64,000 nt of DNA. It comes from GCA-2683825 sp965662355. Lineage in GTDB: Bacteria > Planctomycetota > UBA1135 > GCA-002686595. The translations under genes and the position numbers were made by a program. Shown here in pieces: positions 34,699 to 43,393 of this stretch (position 1 is the first letter of the stretch; each line of letters starts with the position of its first letter). The stretch spans positions 186,001 to 250,000 of the forward strand of contig CBFIHP010000007.1 of assembly GCA_965662355.1 (NCBI GenBank). The letters are read 5' to 3'. Under the pieces are notes generated by a model. That model searched no databases. It was not told where the DNA came from and saw only the letters and a program-made list of their open reading frames with translations.

Positions 34699-37600
34699 TC
34701 ACTGCACCTGCACCTCGATGGCGGCGGAGTACACGATCCCCAGCGAACTGGCCAGGATATCGACAACGGCCCATTGGGCGTAGAACGAACGGCCGACGAG
34801 CGCCGGATTGTCGGGAACGTTAACGGGTACGCCCACAGTACCGCTGCCAGCTTGCATCCCGGCGGGCATGCTCGTCATGTTGAAGAAACCGAACTCACCG
34901 GAGACATAGAGCGTGCAACCGGGAGCTCCGAACGGATTGAGCGACAGTGGTAGCACGGGATTGCCATTCAATACCTGGTCGCTGAGCCCCACCATCAGGA
35001 CCGCCAGTGTTCCCGGGCGAGCTCCTCGCAAACTGAACCCGAACGCGTCGTTCCCGCGCAGGGGTTGGTCCATCAGCCCGAGCTCCGCAACGTAGCCGTC
35101 GCTGTCGGGACAGGCTGTGCCAAAGGCAGGATGCGTCACACGTACCTGGGTCAAGCCGAAGCGATCGCTCACGCCGGCCGGGTTGGCGGCATAGCCCCCG
35201 ACGAGAAATCCGGCCCGATCGTATTCGTCGAGGTCGATGCCAGCGGCAGCGGCGTCGAACTCACCGATCACAAGCCGTGTACCGATGCCCACGCGCTGGA
35301 TCTCCATGCTGAGACGATCGCCTTTGCGCGTCAGCGACAGTTCGAACTCCTGCATCAGCTCGTCGGAATCCAACCAGGCCACCGGAGAAAGTCCGGGGGG
35401 CCCTCCGGGGAGGTTGGCGCCGACGAGGAGGAAGGGAATGTCGTCCTGTATGTTGGCTCGCAACCAAAGCTCGATGCGGTCGTCATCGCTCAGCCCAGGC
35501 GCCCGCATCAAGACGGCGCCAAAACCGAGGAAGTTCTCGGGATCCGTTATCTGGCGAATCTCTCCCCGCACCTCGAGACGGCTACCATCGACGAACAGGC
35601 CCTCCGCATCATGAGCGACGTAGTAGGAGCGCTGCTGCACACTACCGCCATAGCTCAGGGTGAAGTCGCGCCATTCATCATCGAAGACGAGCCCCACGGG
35701 AAAGTTCTCGCCGGGGACCACGCCTACCGCCAGGTCGTCGTAACGATCGACCTCCAATCCGAGAACGGCGGGCACAGAAGTATCGATCACGAAACCCGTC
35801 GTGGCTTCCGTCACATTGGCACGTGCATCGGTCGCAAAGACCTTCAAGGTATGGGGACCGTTCGTGAAGTCGTCCAGGCGCAGCGCATGCACGTAGAGAT
35901 CCCCGGATTGGGGCTGCAACTCGCGCCCCACGAACACGTCGTCGACGAAGACGCGCACGTCGGTGATCGCGGTGTCATCGCTGGCTTGCACGTGAACCTC
36001 GACGGTCCCTGGGCTGGCGAGGATCGCACCGGGAAGGGGCTCCAGGAGGGCGACGGTGGGCACCGTTGCATCCGGGATCGTCGAGGGTTCGGTCACGAAC
36101 ATGCGCTGATTGGCGGCGACACCCAACAGCTCTTGGCGGCGGCCGCTGGGCCAGAGGATCTCCAGGTCCACTTCCGTCGCCGCGCCCAGACCGAAATGCA
36201 GCATGCCTTCGTCACTCGAGGCGCAGTTGCTGCCGCCACGGGCAAGCTCGCGAAGAGAGAGTTCGGTCGCATCGACATCACCGTCTCCGTCGAAGTCCCC
36301 GCGGGCCAGGACACGCGTCCCCACGGCATCGCGCGTACTGCGCCGCGGCGTGGCTTCGGTGTAATTTCCGGTCAGCTCGAGGATCAGGTAGTTGCCGGAA
36401 GCCGAATCCCCGGTCTTGTTGCGGAACAAGCTGGGAGGAATGAACAGGTTGACGACCACGAAGTCGAGCCAACCGTCCTGGTCGTAGTCCAACCAGACAT
36501 CTCCCCTGGAGTCGTTCGCTTGATCGATTCCCGCGGTCGCCGAAACATCGACCATGCGCGCATTGTCGTTGCGATACAACCGGTCGGACATGCCCACGTT
36601 GGTCGCAACATGGATATCGACATCACCGTCGTTGTCCACGTCTCCCATCCAGGTCCCCCAGGAATAGGTCGCACCGACATGGCCGTCGTGGTGCATGTGG
36701 AAATCGCCGTTGCGTTCGTTCAGTTCGTTGACCCAGAGGTCGTTCAAGGCTCCCGTCTCGGAGCCCAGATCCGTCATGTAGATATCGAGGTCCCCATCGG
36801 CGTCGTAGTCCCCGGCATCGATGCCCATGGCTCCGGGCGTTTTGTCACCGATGCGCAGGTCTGTCGCGCGCTCTTCGAAGCCGAGCCAATGACCGGAGGG
36901 GTCAACACCACGGTTCATGTAGATCGAATCATGGTCGATGGCCGAGCCGGTCTTGTTCGAAACGTAGAGATCGGGCCAGCGATCGTTGTTGAGATCCGCG
37001 AACATCGCGGCATTCGACGATGCGTAGTCATGGTACGCCGTCTGGGAATCCCCCAAGGGCGACAACCACCCGGGGGTTCCCGCCTCGCTCGTCACGTCCA
37101 GGAACGTCCCGTCCGCTTGCTGCAGATACAAGACGTCCCGTTGTCCGGGGTCGATTCCGAAGGGATTGTTGTAGAAGGCCTTGTGGTTCCCCACGAAGAG
37201 ATCCACCAACCCGTCGCGGTTCACGTCACCGAAGCTAGCGACGAAGGTGTAGTTCAGGATGTCGCCGTTCGCATCGACACCGAAACCGACGCCTTCTTGG
37301 AGATCTCCTGGGGGATCCGTCGGGGTTGGATCGGTGCTGTCGGTGATGTCTACAAAGGATGCCGCCCCGTCGGGGACCAGGCGGTTCTCGTAGAGCGTGT
37401 TTCGCTCGGTGTAGTTGGACACGTACAGGTCTTGATCCCCATCGTTGTCGATATCGACGAAGACCGCACCCGTGCTGGGCAAGAATTCGAAGATACCGGC
37501 AGCGATATCGCGCACAAAAACACGCCCGCTACCATTGGAGGTGTTGCGATACAAGTGTCCTGGATGACCCCAGCCGCCGACGAAGTAAAGATCCGCCCAT

Positions 37601-37788
37601 CCATCATTGTCGTAGTCACCGCAGGCCACTCCCGGCCCATGGGGATCTCCCGTGGAGCCGAGGTAGGCCGAGAGCCCAGCGGCGGCGGCCACGTTTTCGA
37701 ACTCCTGCGGGCTCGATGAGGAAGGCGAGGCAAGGGTGGCAAGAAGGGTGAAGGGAAGCGTGAAACGGAAAGGGGGAATCCGAGTCAT
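34699..37788 (-). CDS. Secreted CRTAC-type protein: FG-GAP/VCBS repeats plus ASPIC/UnbV domain
   Basis: 1029 residues with a signal peptide. Repeats of the calcium-binding type D-x-D-x-D-G occur throughout residues ~30-470, e.g. VACGDYDNDGWADLYFVGG, VFVDIDNDGDQDLYVSNY, GDVNRDGLVDLFVGNH and WMGDVDNDGDVDIHVATN, forming an integrin-like beta-propeller. An ASPIC/UnbV domain follows (ARGGSNCASSDEGMLHFGLG and LEILWPSGRRQELL). Residues ~570-680 are an Ig-like module and ~680-890 a lectin-like module. The last ~115 residues are a beta domain that also ends the next two secreted genes. Calcium-dependent adhesion or surface display is likely; no catalytic motif is seen. Confidence 0.86.
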   Translation of the reverse strand: MTRIPPFRFTLPFTLLATLASPSSSSPQEFENVAAAAGLSAYLGSTGDPHGPGVACGDYDNDGWADLYFVGGWGHPGHLYRNTSNGSGRVFVRDIAAGIFEFLPSTGAVFVDIDNDGDQDLYVSNYTERNTLYENRLVPDGAASFVDITDSTDPTPTDPPGDLQEGVGFGVDANGDILNYTFVASFGDVNRDGLVDLFVGNHKAFYNNPFGIDPGQRDVLYLQQADGTFLDVTSEAGTPGWLSPLGDSQTAYHDYASSNAAMFADLNNDRWPDLYVSNKTGSAIDHDSIYMNRGVDPSGHWLGFEERATDLRIGDKTPGAMGIDAGDYDADGDLDIYMTDLGSETGALNDLWVNELNERNGDFHMHHDGHVGATYSWGTWMGDVDNDGDVDIHVATNVGMSDRLYRNDNARMVDVSATAGIDQANDSRGDVWLDYDQDGWLDFVVVNLFIPPSLFRNKTGDSASGNYLILELTGNYTEATPRRSTRDAVGTRVLARGDFDGDGDVDATELSLRELARGGSNCASSDEGMLHFGLGAATEVDLEILWPSGRRQELLGVAANQRMFVTEPSTIPDATVPTVALLEPLPGAILASPGTVEVHVQASDDTAITDVRVFVDDVFVGRELQPQSGDLYVHALRLDDFTNGPHTLKVFATDARANVTEATTGFVIDTSVPAVLGLEVDRYDDLAVGVVPGENFPVGLVFDDEWRDFTLSYGGSVQQRSYYVAHDAEGLFVDGSRLEVRGEIRQITDPENFLGFGAVLMRAPGLSDDDRIELWLRANIQDDIPFLLVGANLPGGPPGLSPVAWLDSDELMQEFELSLTRKGDRLSMEIQRVGIGTRLVIGEFDAAAAGIDLDEYDRAGFLVGGYAANPAGVSDRFGLTQVRVTHPAFGTACPDSDGYVAELGLMDQPLRGNDAFGFSLRGARPGTLAVLMVGLSDQVLNGNPVLPLSLNPFGAPGCTLYVSGEFGFFNMTSMPAGMQAGSGTVGVPVNVPDNPALVGRSFYAQWAVVDILASSLGIVYSAAIEVQVQ

Positions 37789-37937
37789 GGTTATTCTCGA
37801 GCCTTGGGAAGTGGGCCGTTCACGAGCCTAGTCCCGCACCGCCTTCCAGGAGCGCGCTGTCTCTCATTTGTTGGCCTGCACCGTCGCCAGGGCCCCAGGT
37901 CATGGTTCCAGCAAGAGCTGCTCGTCCCCGCGCAGAT

Positions 37938-39398
37938 TCAGAAAGTCCCGATGGTCCCACTCGTCGCACGAGAGAACCACGGATCGAGGGCACCGGCCCC
38001 GGCCGGAAGATCCCCGAGCACGACCGCCTGCGCAAACCAACCGTTGGCTACGAGTGAAGAGTCGAGAGGAACCGGAGTCGAGAACATGGCCGGTGCGCCG
38101 CCACCGGTGTGCTGGCCAGGAGCGAAGTTGGTGAGATAGCTGACGGGATCGACCAGGAGCTCGGAAACTCCGGCGGCCGGCAACCCAAAGAGCAAGCCCA
38201 GATCGAAGCTGGGACCAGCAACGCTGTTCGAGCGAAGCAGAATGATCCACGCACCACTACCGCGGCCGGCCTGGGGCGTCAGGGTCACGTCCCAGTTCGC
38301 GCCGACCACGACCGCACTCGCATCCAGTCTGTCGAGATTGGTGCCACTGCCGTTGTAGGGAGTTACGGTCGCCATGACCGATTCGCACTCATCGGGGATG
38401 AAGTTTCCGTTGGTGTCCAGACTGAAGCCATCGCGGATGTCGCAATAGTCGGAAATGAAGTTCGAGTTGCAGTCGTCGCCAACGTTGCAATCGAGCCATG
38501 AAGACAGAGCTGAGGAAGTCCAGCAATGCATCCGACCGGCCTGCTTCGAACTGAAGCTCGACCAGCATGCGATCCCGTCTCCCGAGCCATAGCTCATGTA
38601 GTTCTCGCGCTGCGTGTCGCCCCATGGCGTAGCCGAACAGGAGTCGTTTCCACCCGGCGGGAAGCAGGAGCCAAAATCAGACGGCCCGGGCGGCGTATCG
38701 TCAGCAAAGTCCCCCGTCGTGTCCCCATCCGTGCCATCCGCCCGTTCGTAACAGCTGCCACAAAACGACACTTCCTCCACTCCGTGGTGCATGTGCCAGA
38801 GCCCCAGGTTGTGCCCCATCTCGTGAGTGAGCACATGGTGAATCGGGCTGAAGAAGTCGCGACCGATGACGACGCCACCCTGGTTGGTCAAAGCACTGTC
38901 ACTCCAGGGGAAGGTGCCGACGCCACCCGGGAGGTTGTTGATGAAGATGTTGCACTGGTTCGCCGGATCCTGTGCGTTCATGTCCTTCATCGAGGAAGAC
39001 GCCCCGGAGCTGTAACGCCACGTCGAGTCATCCACGTACTCCCACGTATAGGTGAACTGGATGTTGTGCGGCAGGTAGTCCGCGTTCAACGTCGCCATCT
39101 GCCCGTCGATGTCCGCGGGCGTCTCGGCAGGGTCGCTGCCGTCATCGGCACGGAAGACGATGATGTGCAGCTTGAACCAACGAATGGGCGTGGTCGCGTC
39201 CGGAACGAACGGATCGCGGATCGAGGGCACGTCGCAAGAGCCTTCGGTCGGACAAACCCCGGTAAACGTGTCGGGGGCCAGCCTCTCCGTGGTTGTCAAA
39301 CACTTCCAGCTTTGCGGCTCAGCTTGGGCAGAGCCCAGACCGGCCATGAGGAAGAGAGTGGGCAAGGTTGCACGGATAGATATTGTGTCCAGTTGCAT
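37938..39398 (-). CDS. Secreted M43-like zinc metalloprotease with calcium-binding repeats
   Basis: 486 residues. Signal peptide TLPTLFLMAGLGSAQA. The metzincin motif HEMGHNLGLWH (192-202) gives three zinc His and the catalytic Glu; the Met-turn is plausibly NYMSYGSGDG. Paired Cys flank the active-site loop, as in pappalysin-type M43 enzymes. After the catalytic domain, two DxNxN repeats follow (DCNSNFISDYCDI and LDTNGNFIPDEC), the thrombospondin-type-3/dockerin-like repeat frequent in planctomycete secreted proteins. A C-terminal beta domain (~365-486) follows. Start ATG 39398; the frame is open upstream to 39662 but without a signal peptide. It is an extracellular endopeptidase; the substrate is unknown. 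Confidence 0.85.
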   Translation of the reverse strand: MQLDTISIRATLPTLFLMAGLGSAQAEPQSWKCLTTTERLAPDTFTGVCPTEGSCDVPSIRDPFVPDATTPIRWFKLHIIVFRADDGSDPAETPADIDGQMATLNADYLPHNIQFTYTWEYVDDSTWRYSSGASSSMKDMNAQDPANQCNIFINNLPGGVGTFPWSDSALTNQGGVVIGRDFFSPIHHVLTHEMGHNLGLWHMHHGVEEVSFCGSCYERADGTDGDTTGDFADDTPPGPSDFGSCFPPGGNDSCSATPWGDTQRENYMSYGSGDGIACWSSFSSKQAGRMHCWTSSALSSWLDCNVGDDCNSNFISDYCDIRDGFSLDTNGNFIPDECESVMATVTPYNGSGTNLDRLDASAVVVGANWDVTLTPQAGRGSGAWIILLRSNSVAGPSFDLGLLFGLPAAGVSELLVDPVSYLTNFAPGQHTGGGAPAMFSTPVPLDSSLVANGWFAQAVVLGDLPAGAGALDPWFSRATSGTIGTF

Positions 39399-39616
39399 GG
39401 CTTCGCGTGGGTAGATCACGATCGGACTCCGCTGGAAGTGAGTCCCTGAGCAGCGCCCGAGTATAAGGGCGGCCCCACGGACCCGCTGAGACATAATCGT
39501 GTACTCGCTATCCACGACCAGGGACCCATCTGCGGTCATCTGTCCAAGACGCCTCGTATTGACGCACATCGTGATCCCCCACTGGGGGTTGTCCTGGACA
39601 GCCGAAGGCTCGTCCC

Positions 39617-40678
39617 TCAGGGGATCTTCACGGAGACCACTTCCGAGAGCGAAAAGCCACACGCCACGGCGGGATCCACGAAGGCGGCCTGGATGTGGTA
39701 GGCCCCATTACCGAAGGTGGCTTGCAATGGACCGAAGGGAAGGCTGATCGAACCGGCGCCGGCGATACCGAAGGGACCGTTCAAGATGGCTTCGCGCATG
39801 ATGACACCGGGCATGTCGATCACGGTGTCTGCCGAGCCGCAGGTTCCGAAGGCTCGAAACGAGGTCGCGGGCGAGATGATCAAGCAGAAGAAGGCTCCGC
39901 CCGGCGCATTGAAGATGTTGATCGATCCAGGATTCCCAACCGCGGGGCATCCAGGAGAGATGCGAGCCAGCCGTCCGTTCCCGCCCGCAAGCCCACCGCC
40001 ACGATGCTCGATCCGATCGGGGCAAATCGTCGAGGGGGCGAAGTTGTCGAAGCTGAGCCCATCGCCCATCGCTCCTGTCGTCGGCCCGGTGTATTCCATG
40101 CGCACGGTAAAGATCGGTTTCGAAGGGTCGCCCGTGGCGAGCGCCCACGGCGTCGCCAAACCGTTGCCCGAACCGGGTGAAGTCGCATCCACGTCCATGA
40201 AGACGCCCGCGATGGCCGCGCCTGACTCATCGAGCGCCTCGATGCGATAACTCTCGACCCCATCGACATCCAACAGGATCCCGCTGGCCTCCATCACCGG
40301 CTGGTTGTACTGGATCCGAATCGTCCGCGGTCTCCCTCCGGCTCCAGCGATGCCATCATCGGTGAGAAACGTGCAGTCGGCGTTCAAACTCGAAAGCGGC
40401 ATGTCCGCGCTGTTCACGTCACAAGACCCGCCCAGCACACCATCGAAGGCTGTAGCGGGCCCGCCCGCCCAGGCGATCTGCGGGACCATCGGAGTACCGG
40501 CTCCTTCGAGCATGAAGTGCAGGAAGTGTGGCGAGCCGCGCCAGTGGTTGTCGATCGGCATGCCATCGGCCGGCCGAGTCGAACCGCCGGGCAGGACCTC
40601 GAAGTTGATCCTCTGGGCCGTGGCCAGCGAAGCGAGGAGACAAACCGAAAGCAGGGCTTGGAGCGAACGGCGAACCAT
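39617..40678 (-). CDS. Secreted protein of unknown function
   Basis: 353 residues with a clear signal peptide (LLSVCLLASLATAQ). The middle (~20-230) is beta-rich and carries Asp/Gly loops (ILLDVDGVESYRIEALDESG, FMDVDATSPG), resembling jelly-roll modules found with PEP-CTERM-like or lectin proteins. The final ~120 residues (from GGGLAGGNGRLARISPGCP) match the layout of the C-terminal domains of the two preceding secreted proteins, including an AYHIQAAFVDP strand near the end. No catalytic motif is visible. Start ATG 40678 begins the signal peptide; an open frame upstream to 40756 adds a Ser/Arg-rich stretch that is unlikely. Confidence 0.7.
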   Translation of the reverse strand: MVRRSLQALLSVCLLASLATAQRINFEVLPGGSTRPADGMPIDNHWRGSPHFLHFMLEGAGTPMVPQIAWAGGPATAFDGVLGGSCDVNSADMPLSSLNADCTFLTDDGIAGAGGRPRTIRIQYNQPVMEASGILLDVDGVESYRIEALDESGAAIAGVFMDVDATSPGSGNGLATPWALATGDPSKPIFTVRMEYTGPTTGAMGDGLSFDNFAPSTICPDRIEHRGGGLAGGNGRLARISPGCPAVGNPGSINIFNAPGGAFFCLIISPATSFRAFGTCGSADTVIDMPGVIMREAILNGPFGIAGAGSISLPFGPLQATFGNGAYHIQAAFVDPAVACGFSLSEVVSVKIP

Positions 40679-40832
40679 GCGGGTATTCCTTGTGAAAGAA
40701 AGTCGAGTGCCTCCCCTCTTCGAGCACCGAGAGGATTCCCTTGAGCAAGCCGCCATCTTCGGCCCCTGGCCCCGACGAGCAAGACCAATCCTAACATGCC
40801 TCGGATCCGGCCGTTCAAGGCCCGCCTGGCAC

Positions 40833-42269
40833 CTAGAGCCCAGCCGATTCCTCGCGCATGATCCGCCCGTAGTGCAGCTTTGCCTCCAGGTGGGTCAGCA
40901 TGGCGCGAACGCCGAAGAAGGTGCGGCTCAGCCAGACGTTGACGGGGAGAGAGCGTGTCCAGCGACGCTTGACGAAGTCGCCGTAGAGCTGAACACCGGG
41001 TTTGAACTGGTCAGGTCGACCGAAGTCGAAGGCCTCGTCCGTCAAGACAGGCTCCCAGAGCCAGTCGCAATACTCGCGCATCTTGGCCCTGCGCTCCTCG
41101 CTCATGTCGTCGAGATCGAGATCGCAACCGCGAGCAAGGGAGCGATCAAGGCGATCGGGATCGTCGCCGTGGGCGGCGTGCTCGACCTCCATCACGTAGG
41201 CGAACTCCTCGTCGGAGAAGTGATGGCAGCAGCCAAAATCCAGAAGTCCCAATCTGCCATCGGGTAGGAAGAGGAAGTTCCCGGGGTGCGGATCGGCATA
41301 GATCATCCGGCCCTGGTACCAGAGCCGGCAAATGGTGCGGCTGATCTGTTCCGCATGGCGGTTGCGCAGTGCCTGGGTAGGCGAATTCGCCTTGAAGGCC
41401 TCGAGGTGTTGGCCGTCGAGGTACTCCATGGTCAGGATGCGGCGGGTGGAATACTCAGGTAGGACCTTCGGGACGACGACGTCGTTCAGCCCGCTGAGCG
41501 TGTTGCGCGCAAGGCGCATGTTCTCGGCTTCCTGTTCGTAATTGGTTTCGGCCTCCAGCATGGTCTGGATGCCCTCGTATTGCAGGAGCAGGTTGCTGAA
41601 ATCGCTGGAGAGCCGTGCGTGGACGAATGTGCTCTTCAGGTTGCGCAGATCGTCGCGAATCGTACGGGCGATATCGGGATACTGGATTTTGATCGCGACG
41701 CGACGATCGGTGCCCTTGATGCGCGCGCGGTGAACTTGTCCGAGCGATGCGGCCGCGAAAGCCTCGCTCTCGAAGTCGTCAAAGATGTCCGCAAGATCCG
41801 CACCGAGCTCGCGGCGAGCATGCTCGCGCAGGAGGGCGAAGTGCATCGGCGGAGCCTCCGCATAAACGCGACCGAGCACTTCAGCGAAGGAACCGGGGAG
41901 TACATTCGGCCAGTGCGCAATGACCTGTCCGAGCTTCATCACGGCACCGCGCAGATAGCTCATGCGACCCAACACCTGGATCGCGGCGGCGATGTGCGTT
42001 TCGTCCAGGCCGCGGCGCTTTTTGTCAGCGTCCATGAAACCGCTGCGCAACCACCATGCGAAGTAGGCCGCACCGACCTTGGCCTGCAACGTTCCCAGGG
42101 ACCAGAGCCGCGTCAATCGGCCGGTTGGAATGGGCTTGTGCCGCAGGCCCTCGAGAAGCTCCTTGAGCTCAACGCGCGCGGGAGCACGCTCGGTGCCAGA
42201 GACATCCCCCATCGCGTCCGCGGGAAGGGCTTCGATCAGTTCAGCGAGAGACGGTGTTTTCGGTTCCAT
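40833..42269 (-). CDS. ABC1/UbiB-family atypical kinase (AarF-like)
   Basis: 478 residues. The diagnostic KxGQ motif is LRGAVMKLGQVIA, the Ala-rich nucleotide loop is AAASLGQVHRARI, the Lys of the ATP site is in VAIKIQYP, the catalytic loop is IYADPHPGNFLFL and the metal Asp is in LLDFGCCHHF. UbiB/ABC1 members are linked to ubiquinone or isoprenoid-lipid handling; the exact substrate here is not inferable. No C-terminal membrane pair is obvious. It starts 24 bp after the TetR gene, so the two are one operon under the promoter at 42921-42948. Confidence 0.88.
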   Translation of the reverse strand: MEPKTPSLAELIEALPADAMGDVSGTERAPARVELKELLEGLRHKPIPTGRLTRLWSLGTLQAKVGAAYFAWWLRSGFMDADKKRRGLDETHIAAAIQVLGRMSYLRGAVMKLGQVIAHWPNVLPGSFAEVLGRVYAEAPPMHFALLREHARRELGADLADIFDDFESEAFAAASLGQVHRARIKGTDRRVAIKIQYPDIARTIRDDLRNLKSTFVHARLSSDFSNLLLQYEGIQTMLEAETNYEQEAENMRLARNTLSGLNDVVVPKVLPEYSTRRILTMEYLDGQHLEAFKANSPTQALRNRHAEQISRTICRLWYQGRMIYADPHPGNFLFLPDGRLGLLDFGCCHHFSDEEFAYVMEVEHAAHGDDPDRLDRSLARGCDLDLDDMSEERRAKMREYCDWLWEPVLTDEAFDFGRPDQFKPGVQLYGDFVKRRWTRSLPVNVWLSRTFFGVRAMLTHLEAKLHYGRIMREESAGL

Positions 42270-42293
42270 GGAGCATCAATCTCCTAGTCTGTT

Positions 42294-42893
42294 TCAATGG
42301 GTTCTTTCACGCAGTGATCCGCAATAAAGCCCCATCGATCGGTCGAGTAGGGCCAACGTGGCCTGCTGGTGTTCCGTGTCGTCGCGTGCCCAAAAACTCA
42401 ACGTGCCCAGGTAGAGCGTCCAGTACAGGTGTTCATCCACCGGGCTGTCGCTGGCCGTGACACCGTGCTCGCGCAGGAGCGTTTCCACTCGCTCCAGCTG
42501 CCGGAGCCGGGACGCGCCGCCTTCGCCCTCGTCGCTTCCCTTGCGCAAAGGACTCCAGCCCGCGTCCATGACGTCCCCCACCCAACCGCGATAGGGCTCG
42601 AAGTAACGGAGCTGGATCGCGACCAGGGCGAACATCGCCTCCTCGAGGGTCTCTCCCGAGCGACGCGAGGCCTCGAATTCGGCGGCCCCTGCCTCGGCCG
42701 CAGCGGCCAGGATGGCCAGGCCGAGGGCCTCCTTGCTGGGGAAGTAGTTGAAGAGCGTGCCGGCCGCGATGCCCGCGGTCCGGGCGATCTCGCGTGTCGT
42801 CGCCTGGTGAAAGCCGGTCTCCGCGAATCGCCTCTGGGCGGCCTCCACGATGGCTTGGCGGGTCTTTTCCTGGGTTTCTCGGGTCACTCGCAC
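42294..42893 (-). CDS. TetR-family transcriptional regulator
   Basis: 199 residues. The N-terminal HTH is typical: ILEAAQRRFAETGF-like (IVEAAQRRFAETGFHQATT), TREIARTAGIAAGTLFNYFPSKEALG. The ligand-binding helical domain (~60-199) has no recognised subfamily. The start is GTG 42893, set by AGGAG eight bases upstream. Two palindromes with the same half-site TGAGC lie upstream, one overlapping the -10 of its own promoter, so autorepression of tetR and the ABC1 kinase gene is the likely mode. Inducer unknown. Confidence 0.9.
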   Translation of the reverse strand: MRVTRETQEKTRQAIVEAAQRRFAETGFHQATTREIARTAGIAAGTLFNYFPSKEALGLAILAAAAEAGAAEFEASRRSGETLEEAMFALVAIQLRYFEPYRGWVGDVMDAGWSPLRKGSDEGEGGASRLRQLERVETLLREHGVTASDSPVDEHLYWTLYLGTLSFWARDDTEHQQATLALLDRSMGLYCGSLRERTH

Positions 42894-42908
42894 AGCGCGA
42901 TCTCCTTA

Positions 42909-42922
42909 ATGAGCACGCTCAT
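42909..42922. promoter_or_regulatory. TetR operator candidate 1 (ATGAGC-AC-GCTCAT)
   Basis: Perfect inverted repeat with 2-bp spacer, overlapping the -10 (42926-42921) and the predicted start point. A bound repressor here would block transcription of tetR. Confidence 0.75.
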
Positions 42923-42948
42923 AATAAGCCCTTCATCGGCCACGTCAA
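42921..42948 (-). promoter_or_regulatory. Promoter of the tetR-ABC1 kinase operon
   Basis: TTGACG (42948-42943), 16-bp spacer, TATTAT (42926-42921) on the minus strand. AAGGAGA and the GTG start follow at about 42908 and 42893. Confidence 0.75.
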
Positions 42949-42957
42949 CCCAAAAAC

Positions 42958-42969
42958 TGAGCGCGCTCA
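42958..42969. promoter_or_regulatory. TetR operator candidate 2 (TGAGC-GC-GCTCA)
   Basis: Perfect 12-bp palindrome with the same half-site as candidate 1, centred 48 bp away and lying just upstream of the -35 element. Confidence 0.7.
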
Positions 42970-43393
42970 TAAAAAAAGGCGAGCACCGAGCTCCCTCGGC
43001 GCCGCACCAGCAACAGAGCCCCACCGCCACGAAGAGCCCGGCGACCGAATAGACCGTCCCGCCTCCGAACACAGGCACCGCCGCCACCGCGGGCAACGTG
43101 TTGTTCATCGATCCCCGCCCGAGCGTGCTCGTGCTCCAATCCGCCGAGTGCTGATTGAGAATCGAGGCCGCCAGGTTTCGATCCGCGAGGCTCGGCGGCC
43201 GGTCCAGCGAAAGCCGCGATCGCGGCTATCGCCGTGTGCATGGAACGCGGCGGCCTGGGGTCGTAACTCGCTTGTGCACGTGCTCTGGTTTTTGACGAAG
43301 AGGCATGTGCCAGCGCCGATACGATGTTCCGAATGTCTTCGCGGGGAACGAAACAGGGTGGAGTGAAACAAGGCTCGATCCGCCTGTCCGGTC
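42970..43393. other. Intergenic stretch with no convincing gene
   Basis: 424 bp between the TetR regulatory region and the helicase. The minus strand holds an open frame (43108 to 42884) with a hydrophobic start (TLPAVAAVPVFGGGTVYSVA) that runs through both TetR operators and the promoter. A second minus-strand frame begins MHTAIAAIAAFAG at 43241. Neither has a ribosome-binding site or recognisable homology. They might be the two halves of one frameshifted small membrane or secreted protein, but I cannot support a gene. Confidence 0.4.

Noticed and set aside
35065..37719. 884-codon open frame on the plus strand
   Set aside because: It lies exactly antisense to the CRTAC protein, whose domains are unmistakable; the antisense frame is a product of high GC and repeated Asp codons.
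42884..43108. Minus-strand hydrophobic small ORF
   Set aside because: It runs through the TetR promoter and both operators and has no ribosome-binding site.
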